From assembly GCA_002011035.2 (NCBI GenBank), contig MTLY02000003.1, positions 179,194 to 243,193 on the forward strand: 64,000 bases of DNA, written 5' to 3'. This stretch comes from Candidatus Hecatella orcuttiae. GTDB lineage: Archaea; Thermoproteota; Bathyarchaeia; Hecatellales; Hecatellaceae. This document shows positions 45,205 through 51,704 of this stretch, in pieces; position 1 is the stretch's first letter, and every line of letters starts with the position of its first letter. The notes below the pieces were generated by a model. It worked only from the letters and a program-made list of their open reading frames with translations. It had not been told where the DNA came from and did not search any database. The position numbers and the translations under genes are program-made.

Positions 45205-45789
45205 TCACCGGGAAGCTAGGGCTATTCTCTCCTGCTCGTTTCTTTTGGCCACTGCGTAGCTGCGGCTGTCTTTTTGAGCTGCAAGGATTAGCTCTTCCGC
45301 CAAGCATTCATCTACTGTTCGAATGTTTCCCATGGCCGCTTTTCTAGCTCCCTCAGCTAAGAACCTTAGGGCTAGGTCTACCCTCCGCTGAGGGGACACG
45401 TCCACGGCCACATGGTAGACGATGCCTCCGTAGCTTATCCGGGTGGTGTCCTCGCAGGGGGCTGCGTTTTCGACGGCTCGAACCAGAATCTCTATGGGAT
45501 TTCTCCCAGTCTTGAGGGCTATGATTTCGAAGGCGTTCTTAACTACTTGGATTATCCTAGCTTTTTTCCCAGCGTTTTTACCGGGGCGCATTAGGTGGTT
45601 TACAAGCCTTTCTACGATGGAGATTTCTGATTTCTTGAAGCGTTGAGCCTCGTGTTTTCCGCTGGAGTGGGGGATGGTTACCGGCTTTAAATTAATGTAT
45701 TTGCTGAGGCCCATGTCCTCTACTTTGATGCCTTCGAAGCTCCATTTACCGAAGAGTTTTGCCTCCTGTACCGCTGTTTTCTCGCTCAA
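45205..45789 (-). CDS. rps7: Ribosomal protein uS7
   Basis: Small-subunit head protein that nucleates assembly and lies near the E site. The 194 residues carry the archaeal N-terminal extension, LMRPGKNAGKKARIIQVVKNAF, NPIEILVRAVENAAP and the C-terminal AVAKRNEQERIALASR. Orientation opposite to rps12 breaks the usual rps12-rps7-EF order. Confidence 0.95.
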   Translation of the reverse strand: MSEKTAVQEAKLFGKWSFEGIKVEDMGLSKYINLKPVTIPHSSGKHEAQRFKKSEISIVERLVNHLMRPGKNAGKKARIIQVVKNAFEIIALKTGRNPIEILVRAVENAAPCEDTTRISYGGIVYHVAVDVSPQRRVDLALRFLAEGARKAAMGNIRTVDECLAEELILAAQKDSRSYAVAKRNEQERIALASR

Positions 45790-45905
45790 CTGCCACCCAC
45801 GCTTAGAGTTTTTCTCTTTTTGAAGGGATAGCTCCCAGATTTAAACGTTTTCCGGGCTGGAAGACAGAGTTCTCCCACGGGAGAGGGCGACCTCTGGAAG
45901 AAAAG

Positions 45906-45916
45906 CTTTATAAATG
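45906..45916 (+). promoter_or_regulatory. TATA box for the EF-1alpha gene
   Basis: ctttataaatg lies about 85 bases before the ATG at 45995, which leaves a leader of about 55 bases with a ggagg ribosome binding site. Confidence 0.55.
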
Positions 45917-45994
45917 TATGGAAAAACTAGATGATTGCAATACGCATGGAGGAGTCTAGAGCACTCACGAAAAAGGAGAAATGGAGGAGTAATC

Positions 45995-47293
45995 ATGCCT
46001 GAGAAACCACATCTCAACATGGTCATAGTTGGACATGTAGACCATGGGAAATCCACCTGCATGGGTCACATCCTGTACCTGAAAGGAGTAATCAGCGAAA
46101 GGGAAATAAAAGAATACGCTGAAGAATCGCAGAAAACAGGAGCAGGCGACACCTTCAAATTCGCCTGGGTCATGGACCGCCTCAAAGAAGAACGGGAACG
46201 AGGGGTCACCATCGACCTATACTACACCAAGTTCGAAACCGACAAATACTCCTTCACCATCATCGACGCCCCAGGCCACAGGGACTTCATCAAGAACATG
46301 ATCACCGGAGCCAGCCAAGCGGACTGCGCCCTCCTAGTTTCCTCCGCCCGGAAGGGAGAGTTTGAAGTAGGAGTGGAAGCAGGAGGCCAGACTAGGGAGC
46401 ACGCCTTCCTTCTCAGAACCCTAGGCATTACCCAGCTTACCGTGGCGGTGAACAAAATGGATGACGCTTCGGTTAACTGGAGTCAAACGAGGTTCGAAGA
46501 GTGCAAAAAGCAGCTGGAGTATCTGCTGAAGACCGTGGGCTTCGATGTTTCCAAAGTCCCCATCGTTCCGGTTTCAGGTTGGACTGGGGATAACCTCGAC
46601 AAACTCAGCGATAAGATGCCTTGGTACAAGGGGCCCACGCTGGTGGAGACCTTCGACTACTTCGAGGTTCCGCCCAAACCTGTGGATAAGCCGTTGAGGA
46701 TTCCGGTGCAGGATGTGTACACCATTACAGGCGTAGGCACCGTTCCCGTGGGCAGGGTGGAAACCGGTGTCCTTAAGGAAGGCGACACCATCGTGTTCAT
46801 GCCGGCGAACGTGAAGGGAGAGGTCAGAACCATAGAAACCCACCATGTTAAGATTCCCCAAGCGCTTCCCGGCGACAACATCGGCTTTAACGTTCGAGGA
46901 ATATCTAAAGGCGACATCAGGAGAGGGGAAGTAGGCGGACATCCGTCGAATCCTCCGAAGGTAGCCAAAGAATTCATAGGACAAATCATCGTAGTTTACC
47001 ATCCCACGTCCATAGCCCAAGGCTACACACCTGTCCTTCACGCCCACACAGCCCAGATAGCCTGTAAGTTCACAGAACTCATCAGGAAGATCAACCCCAG
47101 AACCGGGGAAACCGTCGAGGAGAAGCCGGCCTTCCTGAAAACCGGGGACGGAGCTCTGGTCAGGCTCACACCGGTTAAACCCGTCGCCTTGGAAGTCTAC
47201 TCCGACATACCGCAACTAGGCAGGTTTGCCATCAGAGACATGGGCACCACCATCGCAGCCGGCATCGTCAAAGAAATAACCCAAGCAGGCTAA
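45995..47293 (+). CDS. tuf: Elongation factor 1-alpha (aEF-1A)
   Basis: GTPase that delivers aminoacyl-tRNA. GHVDHGKSTCMGHIL (P-loop), DAPGHRDFIKNMITGASQAD and NKMDD are the G motifs; domains 2 and 3 follow. The ATG at 45995 after ggagg gives 432 residues, the standard archaeal length. An upstream open lead of 20 codons is not conserved. rps10 follows 28 bases after, the usual archaeal pair. Confidence 0.97.
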   Translation: MPEKPHLNMVIVGHVDHGKSTCMGHILYLKGVISEREIKEYAEESQKTGAGDTFKFAWVMDRLKEERERGVTIDLYYTKFETDKYSFTIIDAPGHRDFIKNMITGASQADCALLVSSARKGEFEVGVEAGGQTREHAFLLRTLGITQLTVAVNKMDDASVNWSQTRFEECKKQLEYLLKTVGFDVSKVPIVPVSGWTGDNLDKLSDKMPWYKGPTLVETFDYFEVPPKPVDKPLRIPVQDVYTITGVGTVPVGRVETGVLKEGDTIVFMPANVKGEVRTIETHHVKIPQALPGDNIGFNVRGISKGDIRRGEVGGHPSNPPKVAKEFIGQIIVVYHPTSIAQGYTPVLHAHTAQIACKFTELIRKINPRTGETVEEKPAFLKTGDGALVRLTPVKPVALEVYSDIPQLGRFAIRDMGTTIAAGIVKEITQAG

Positions 47294-47321
47294 AATCAAC
47301 TACAAGACCGGCGTTACTCCG

Positions 47322-47633
47322 ATGGTCCAGAAAGCTAGGATCAGGCTTACAAGCGTCGACTGCCATAAACTTGATGGGGTATGCCGCGAGATCAAAGATA
47401 TTTCCGGGAAGATCGGCATAAAGATCTCAGGCCCCATTCCTCTCCCCACCAAGAGGATCTTATGCCCAACTAGAAAGACCCCCTGCGGAGAAGGCACGGC
47501 CACCTGGGACAGGTGGGAGCTTCGAGTTCACAAACGCCTCATTGAAGTTGAAGCCAATGAAAGATTGATGAAGCGGATCATGCGGATTAAAGTTCCAGAC
47601 GAGGTCTTTATCGAAATCAGCCTTGTATCTTGA
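47322..47633 (+). CDS. rps10: Ribosomal protein uS10
   Basis: A 103-residue small-subunit protein: ARIRLTSVDCHKLDGVC, GPIPLPTKR and DRWELRVHKRLIEVEA. It is co-transcribed with EF-1alpha. The last core housekeeping gene before the accessory region. Confidence 0.95.
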   Translation: MVQKARIRLTSVDCHKLDGVCREIKDISGKIGIKISGPIPLPTKRILCPTRKTPCGEGTATWDRWELRVHKRLIEVEANERLMKRIMRIKVPDEVFIEISLVS

Positions 47634-47726
47634 GGCTCTGCTTATTGCGGGAATAGATAAGCGATCTGAATAATGTTTAAATCTTCTTCTTTTTCACAAC
47701 CTTTATTAACTGAATGACTACGGAAT

Positions 47727-47897
47727 GTGAAGAATTTGCCGAGGCTCATAGCCTTCGTAGTTCTCGTTTCTGAAGAAAACCTACCCCAAGAAGAAAGCAG
47801 AGAACCTGAAATGGATTTGAAAAAAGCCCTTGAAAAAATAGACTCTCCCCTAAACTGGAAGCTGAGCTCCTGCCGTGTAGTGGAAAATAAAAACTGA
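47727..47897 (+). CDS. Possible small protein (56 aa)
   Basis: A GTG-initiated frame in the 306-base gap between rps10 and the PadR gene. The product has a hydrophobic N-terminal stretch (PRLIAFVVLV) and a charged second half. A weak A/T-rich element (ctttattaac, 47701-47710) precedes it. I recognise no family. It may be noise; codon choice is not distinctive. Confidence 0.3.
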   Translation: MKNLPRLIAFVVLVSEENLPQEESREPEMDLKKALEKIDSPLNWKLSSCRVVENKN

Positions 47898-47939
47898 ACA
47901 GCCTAACTGAATCGCTGTTAGAAGCGTCTCCTCACAGTT

Positions 47940-48290
47940 TCATATTTTGTCCAGGATTCTTTGGAGGTAGTTCTGAAGGAAGTCGGCGTGCTCACGGCGG
48001 GAGGCTTCGAGGACCTCGGCGAACCAGTTTGCTCCCCGCTCGGTTAGATAGAAGGTTTCCCTTCGGCCTTCCCTCCGCCGGCTGACGAGGCCCCGCGCCT
48101 CCATGGAGTGCAAAACAGGGTAGACGGTGCCGGGGCTGAGGAGGACGTGCAGTTTGCCGTGGATCTGGGCGATGATGTCGTAGCCCCAGGAAGGCCTCTC
48201 CGCCAGCACAGAAGCCACAATGACATCCAAAAAACTCTTAACACAACGCTCCCTAACCAGCAACTCAGTCTGACCCTTCACCCCCTTCAC
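47940..48290 (-). CDS. PadR-family transcriptional regulator
   Basis: A 116-residue winged-helix protein. SWGYDIIAQIHGKLHVLLSPGTVYPVLHSMEARGLV followed by a beta wing (RREGRRETFYLTERG) is the PadR fold. Start is GTG after a purine run. PadR repressors often control drug-response or membrane genes; no clear target is adjacent. It marks the beginning of the accessory segment. Confidence 0.88.
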   Translation of the reverse strand: MKGVKGQTELLVRERCVKSFLDVIVASVLAERPSWGYDIIAQIHGKLHVLLSPGTVYPVLHSMEARGLVSRRREGRRETFYLTERGANWFAEVLEASRREHADFLQNYLQRILDKI

Positions 48291-48339
48291 AAAAGATCAC
48301 CCCCTTCAAAGGAAGCCCAGATGGCTGAGGTTTCGAATG

Positions 48340-48990
48340 TCATACCGCAGACCTAACCTCTCGGGAAGTTTTCTCGGAGCTGAGGGGGAGTGTTTTCTCG
48401 GGGAGGAAAGGTACTCCTGAGCTGGGATTTCCCTCTTTCCCCAGCCTCTGTGAGGATGCTGTTTTGGAGGTTTCCACCTCCCTGACGAATCGGAAGCTCT
48501 TGTAGAGTTCGCCGCCTTCTCCCCTTACCCAGCGGCTTTCAAACCTTCCTCCGTACTCTTCTTCGATTTTCTCCCTCGCCCTTACCAAACGCCGGTAGAG
48601 GGCGTTGTATTTTTTAGCTTGGCTTCCCCGAGAATCAAACCTCTGACCGAAAAAACGCTCTTGAATCTCGAAGATATTGTGCTCAAAATTAGGCTTGGAG
48701 GTTATGTAGAGGATCAGGTTTTTCTGCTGGGGGATCTTCTCCTTCAAATCGATTTCTTCCGAAGGCTCGGCTTCAGGTGGTGACGGGGGGCCTCCGCTTG
48801 GAAGACTCTCCACCAGATACTTTCCCCCCACCAGCCTCTTTATAACCTCGTTTATCTCGGGCGGTGTTCCGACGCATTCGAAGAAGACTCCCTTGACTTT
48901 AAATCGTAATTTGACCGTAAGCCGACACCCGCCTATTTGTTCGCATACATCGTATATAAATCTTTTGTACGATGTACATTCATACTTCAT
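48340..48990 (-). CDS. Hypothetical protein, accessory region
   Basis: A 216-residue protein I do not recognise. The first 70 residues are beta-rich (RLTVKLRFKVKGVFFECVG) and Cys-containing. A Pro/Glu-rich linker follows, then a helical, charged domain (FEHNIFEIQERFFGQRF, YNALYRRLVRAREKIEEEY). An inverted repeat and a TATA-like run lie within the first codons (48947-48975), so the true start could be further in, although no later ATG is available. Confidence 0.5.
   Translation of the reverse strand: MKYECTSYKRFIYDVCEQIGGCRLTVKLRFKVKGVFFECVGTPPEINEVIKRLVGGKYLVESLPSGGPPSPPEAEPSEEIDLKEKIPQQKNLILYITSKPNFEHNIFEIQERFFGQRFDSRGSQAKKYNALYRRLVRAREKIEEEYGGRFESRWVRGEGGELYKSFRFVREVETSKTASSQRLGKEGNPSSGVPFLPEKTLPLSSEKTSREVRSAV
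48947..48975. repeat. Inverted repeat acatcgta/tacgatgt around a TATA-like run
   Basis: Perfect 8-bp arms at 48947-48954 and 48968-48975 with a 13-base spacer containing tataaa. A related atcgta site occurs near 49066. It may be an operator, or chance sequence inside the first codons of the 216-residue gene. Confidence 0.35.
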
Positions 48991-49167
48991 AAAAAAGACA
49001 AATCCCCTAGAAAAAGTCCATTTTAAGCCTTTTTCACAGCATGTTTAGCCCTCTTTTTCTAAATGTTCATCGTATGAATTTCCAACATAGAAAACTGACG
49101 CTGGCCCTTCCGCGCTTGGAACTCCTTTTCTCGGAAAGACGTAAAAATGGTGGTCCCGCGGGTCGGA

Positions 49168-49187
49168 TTTTCATGGGTGGCTCCCAA
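49168..49187 (-). other. tRNA-Tyr intron 4 (20 nt, position 59/60)
   Basis: Central helix ttca/tgaa (perfect), bulges aat and aat, inner tggg/ccca, and outer helix gtcgg/ccgac (the T stem itself). The outer helix is only adjacent once intron 3 is out, which suggests ordered splicing. Confidence 0.85.
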
Positions 49188-49193
49188 TTTGAA

Positions 49194-49225
49194 CTCGCCG
49201 AGGTGAAGGGTCGTCCTTCGCCTCC
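49194..49225 (-). other. tRNA-Tyr intron 3 (32 nt, position 53/54)
   Basis: Central helix cgtc/ggcg (one G-U; 49228-49231 with 49196-49199), bulges ggg and agt, and an inner 10-position helix with one C-A mismatch. Removal joins the T-stem 5' strand gtcgg to the T loop. No outer helix is evident (relaxed BHB). Confidence 0.82.
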
Positions 49226-49241
49226 CCGACGACACTCCGGT

Positions 49242-49286
49242 TTCTGTGCGCCTGAAAGGCTGGCAGGCCTATCCAGAGGATAAACC
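49242..49286 (-). other. tRNA-Tyr intron 2 (45 nt, canonical 37/38)
   Basis: Central helix ctgt/acag (perfect, 49289-49292 with 49244-49247), bulges agg and aaa, and the outer helix is the anticodon stem. This is the standard position. The intron interior holds a gcctg/caggc hairpin. Confidence 0.88.
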
Positions 49287-49293
49287 CTACAGC

Positions 49294-49324
49294 ATCTCCT
49301 CTTCAAGGCTTTCGCCGTGAAGAT
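49294..49324 (-). other. tRNA-Tyr intron 1 (31 nt, position 30/31)
   Basis: Central helix cttc/ggag (49327-49330 with 49296-49299, one G-U), 3-base bulges cga and atg, and an inner hairpin tcttcacggc...gcc-t-tgaaga closed by a GAAA loop. The outer helix is only 2 bp. Removal completes the anticodon stem tccgg. Confidence 0.82.
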
Positions 49325-49398
49325 CGGAAGCTCTTCCAGGCTGAGCTACCGCGGGACAAGATCAGCAAACAGCCGGTAAACTTATAAGCTTTTAGCCT

Positions 49399-49578
49399 TC
49401 AGGCAGGCGAAGGGGAGCCCACCAGTTTTTCCATCAGAACGACGCAAACCCCTGCACTCGCCATCCGCTTCCTGAGCGCCGAGTCTTGAGGCAGAACCCT
49501 AAGGAGCGAATCAACCTCCCAGAGGTCCAAGGCCACAAAATATTCGGGTTTATGCCCTCTCAATCTTAGGATTTTCAT
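49399..49578 (-). CDS. Small hypothetical protein (59 aa) with operator-like promoter
   Basis: A 59-residue protein between the two multi-intron tRNAs. Visible: MKILRLRGHKPEYFVALDLW, then an amphipathic helix and a short hydrophobic end. An in-frame ATG at 49629 lies upstream of the TATA element (49601-49611), so the ATG at 49578 is chosen: it sits about 28 bases from the TATA centre, giving a leaderless mRNA. No family is recognised. Confidence 0.5.
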   Translation of the reverse strand: MKILRLRGHKPEYFVALDLWEVDSLLRVLPQDSALRKRMASAGVCVVLMEKLVGSPSPA

Positions 49579-49582
49579 ATTT

Positions 49583-49603
49583 ATGGTTGGATTATCCAAC
49601 CAT
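49583..49603. promoter_or_regulatory. Perfect 21-bp palindrome over the start region of the small gene
   Basis: Arms atggttggat and atccaaccat around one central base. It overlaps the edge of the minus-strand TATA element (tttatatgg) and ends 5 bases before the ATG, where a bound dimer would block transcription. The gene may regulate itself or be controlled by an element-borne repressor. Confidence 0.55.
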
Positions 49604-49701
49604 ATAAACCTTTCCATAACAAAACCCAAGGCAAGGCTTTTTCCCAGTAAAAATTATATGTTGCCGCTTTAACTTCTAAGGATGACGCCCTGGTAGTATA
49701 G

Positions 49702-49746
49702 GCAGCCGTGATGCGGCTAGGGATACGCCGTATCCGGCTGGTAGAG
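49702..49746 (+). other. tRNA-Asp intron 1 (45 nt, D loop, after position 15)
   Basis: Inner 6-bp helix cagccg/cggctg (49703-49708 with 49735-49740), bulges agg and agt, and a central helix with 3 of 4 pairs (gtat with gtag). The cut positions predicted by the bulges are those that give a D loop like other archaeal tRNA-Asp. Confidence 0.7.
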
Positions 49747-49768
49747 TCCGGTCTAGTATGTGCGGCTG

Positions 49769-49791
49769 TTCCGTGGCTTTCCGGAGCCGAA
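49769..49791 (+). other. tRNA-Asp intron 2 (23 nt, position 34/35)
   Basis: Outer helix gtg/cgc (one T-G), perfect central helix cggc/gccg (49763-49766 with 49786-49789), bulges tgt and aat, and inner helix tccg/cgga. The intron splits the anticodon between G34 and U35. Confidence 0.85.
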
Positions 49792-49878
49792 TCGCCCGTA
49801 CGACCCGGGTTCAAATCCCGGCCAGGGCGCCAAACATTTAGTTTAAATCCCAAACATGTCCGATCTTCTATTAGGGCC

Positions 49879-51111
49879 TTGAAGCCGAGCAGACTCGATG
49901 TCTACGACTACGACCGGCGGCTGGAGAGGTACTACGCCAACATCCACCGCCGCCCAGACCTGCTCCCCGCCCACAAGAGGGCCATCCTCGAGTTCGACCG
50001 CTGGCTGCAGGGCGGAGGCCTCAGCAAGCCCAGGCGGCTGAAGTACCTCCAGACCCTGCCCCAGGTCGCCAAGATGCTGGGCAAACCCTTCGAGGAGGCC
50101 GCCAGAGAGGACCTGAGGAGGGTCGTAGCCCAGCTCGACCGCAACGGCTACACCGGCGAAACCAAGGAGTCCTACAAGGCCGTCATCAAGAGGTTCTACC
50201 GTTGGCTGAGGCACGGCGACGACGAGGAGGCAGGCTACCCGCCGGAGGTCCGCTGGATAAAAATCAGGTCCGGCTACGGCGGCAACCGGCTTCCCGAAGA
50301 CCTGCCCACCGACGAAGAGGTCCGCGCCCTGGCCGAGGCGGCGGGAGGAGACCTCCGAGACCGAGCCTTCGTCGAGCTGCTGGACGACTTCGGAGGCCGC
50401 CCCGCGGAGCTGCTGACGCTGCGCCTCCGCCACGTGGTCTTCGACGAGTACGGGGCGGTGGTCTTGGTGGACGGGAAAACCGGCCAACGGCGGGTGCGGG
50501 TCATCCAGAGCGCCCCAGCCCTGGCCAACTGGGTCAGCCACCACCCCATGAAGGGCAGGCCTGAGGCGCCCCTGTGGCTGAAGAGGCGGCAGAACGGCGG
50601 GTACGGCGGGCCCCTGGACTACGTCGGCGCCAACGCCCTCCTCAAGCGGCTGTGCGAAAAAGCCCGCCTCAGGCGGAGGCTGCGCATGTACGACTTCCGC
50701 CACCGCCGGGCCACCAAGTACGCCAACATCCTCACCGAGGAGCAGATGGACGAATACTTCGGCTGGGTGAAGGGCAGCCGCCAGCCCCGCCGCTACGTCC
50801 ACCTCTCAGGCCGAGACATCGACCCAGCCCTGCTCAGGGCCCACGGCTTCCAGGTTCCCGAAGGCGAAGCCGGCCGCCAGCAGCCGCCCCAGGAGTGCAG
50901 CCGCTGCCACGCCAGAAACTCGCCGCTGGCCCGGTTCTGCCACCGCTGCGGCCTGGCCCTGGACCTCCAAGCCGCCCTCGACCATGACAGGAAGACGCCG
51001 GGGGACCTCCAAACCCTGAAAGCCGAAGTATCCGCCCTCAAAGAAGAACTGGCCCGGCAGAAGGCCTTCGAGGAATACGTCCTCCAATGTCTGAAAGAAA
51101 AAGCCCAGTAA
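49879..51111 (+). CDS. Tyrosine-recombinase integrase with C-terminal zinc ribbon
   Basis: Site-specific recombinase of about 410 residues. N-terminal SAM-like core-binding domain (residues about 1-130), then the catalytic domain. Arg lies in FGGRPAELLTLRLR, Lys in DGKTGQRRVRV, HxxR in DFRHRRATKYA and the Tyr in QPRRYVHLSG. An unusual tail follows: CSRCHARN...FCHRCG zinc ribbon, then a helical coiled coil. TTG at 49879 is chosen because the frame continues upstream into tRNA-Asp. Very G/C-rich, unlike neighbours: a sign of transfer. Confidence 0.9.
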   Translation: MKPSRLDVYDYDRRLERYYANIHRRPDLLPAHKRAILEFDRWLQGGGLSKPRRLKYLQTLPQVAKMLGKPFEEAAREDLRRVVAQLDRNGYTGETKESYKAVIKRFYRWLRHGDDEEAGYPPEVRWIKIRSGYGGNRLPEDLPTDEEVRALAEAAGGDLRDRAFVELLDDFGGRPAELLTLRLRHVVFDEYGAVVLVDGKTGQRRVRVIQSAPALANWVSHHPMKGRPEAPLWLKRRQNGGYGGPLDYVGANALLKRLCEKARLRRRLRMYDFRHRRATKYANILTEEQMDEYFGWVKGSRQPRRYVHLSGRDIDPALLRAHGFQVPEGEAGRQQPPQECSRCHARNSPLARFCHRCGLALDLQAALDHDRKTPGDLQTLKAEVSALKEELARQKAFEEYVLQCLKEKAQ

Positions 51112-51172
51112 GGTGGCGGCGAAGAGGGCTATAAAGGCCAGAACCGGAGGCCCTGCGGTACTGGGTGGGGTT

Positions 51173-51496
51173 TTAGGGATTTGGGAGCTGGTTGGTGGTG
51201 CATTCTTCCGGGGGTTTGTCGAACCTAACCTTGACTAGTCGGGGTTCTCTAAGGCCGTCTTTGACTCGGCTGTGGTAGGCGACCTCCACCACTATCTTGG
51301 GCTGGATGTAGACGTATTCGCGGTCTTCGCCGGTCTTCAGCAGAGGAATCAACTTTGTGATGATCTCTCTCACCTTCCTCTCCAAGCCGCTGGAAACCTT
51401 GGAGAGGGGCCTCAAATTCTTATCCTCGTACAAACCCACTAGGTAGCTGTTGAACGGCCCCCCACGCTTGGAGCCGGGCGTCTTAGCCGCGGCCAT
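51173..51496 (-). pseudogene. C-terminal fragment of ATP-dependent DNA ligase
   Basis: 107 residues resembling the OB-fold end of archaeal LigI: GGPFNSYLVGLYED, a central KVSSGLERKV and YVYIQPKIVVEVAYHSR, VKVRFDKPPEECTT. The catalytic adenylation domain with KxDG is missing, so no ligase activity is possible. It could be a relic of an ancient gene or a stand-alone domain kept for another role. The fragment starts with an ATG in frame, and 5' ligase sequence is not found upstream. Confidence 0.7.
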
Positions 51497-51542
51497 GATG
51501 GCGGCCTTTGGTTAGGTCGACTACGTAAGCGGTTTGAGGGAC

Positions 51543-51704
51543 GTGTCACTGGAGGCAGTCTTTCAGGCCGTAAAAGAGGGCTTGGTCTCGAAGCAACTGA
51601 CCAAAGAGAAGGTCCTAGAAATCATCAACCGGACTGAGGAAGACCCTCTATGTCCCTGCCCGATTTCTCACCAGCGAATAAAAGAAAGAGGCTCAGACAG
51701 CTGA
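51543..51704 (+). CDS. Possible small protein (53 aa)
   Basis: A GTG-initiated frame in the gap between the ligase and polymerase fragments. The first 34 residues (SLEAVFQAVKEGLVSKQLTK...) look like a real helical domain; the last 20 run over the end of the polymerase fragment on the other strand. A TTG at 51534 is an alternative start. Unrecognised and low support. Confidence 0.28.
   Translation: MSLEAVFQAVKEGLVSKQLTKEKVLEIINRTEEDPLCPCPISHQRIKERGSDS

Larger units (their letters stand above)
49154..49355 (-). tRNA. tRNA-Tyr(GUA) interrupted by four introns
   Basis: On the minus strand: acceptor cccgcgg/ccgcggg with the C1-G72 pair characteristic of archaeal tRNA-Tyr, ta, D arm gctc-agcctggaa-gagc, anticodon stem tccgg/ccgga with loop ctGTAga, variable gtgtc, T arm gtcgg-ttcaaat-ccgac, discriminator A, and an encoded CCA (49151-49153). 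The 74-base mature RNA appears only after removal of four insertions (31, 45, 32 and 20 bases). Each sits at a bulge-helix-bulge-like site. 202 - 128 = 74, so all bases are accounted for. Confidence 0.9.
49687..49829 (+). tRNA. tRNA-Asp(GUC) with two introns
   Basis: Acceptor gccctgg/ccagggc, D arm gtatag...tat, anticodon stem tgcgg/ccgta with loop ctGTCgc, variable cgac, T arm ccggg-ttcaaat-cccgg, discriminator G (expected for Asp), then encoded CCA (49830-49832). Introns of 45 bases (D loop) and 23 bases (anticodon loop) must be removed to give 75 bases. The integrase gene begins 47 bases downstream of the CCA, so the 3' part is the probable attachment site. Confidence 0.88.

Noticed and set aside
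49041-49306. Protein-coding frames on both strands here
   Set aside because: They overlap the tRNA-Tyr exons and introns and contain no recognisable protein features.
50202-51087. Several long alternative frames within the integrase
   Set aside because: Very high G/C content produces stop-poor shadow frames; they are Arg/Pro/Ala-rich and lack motifs.
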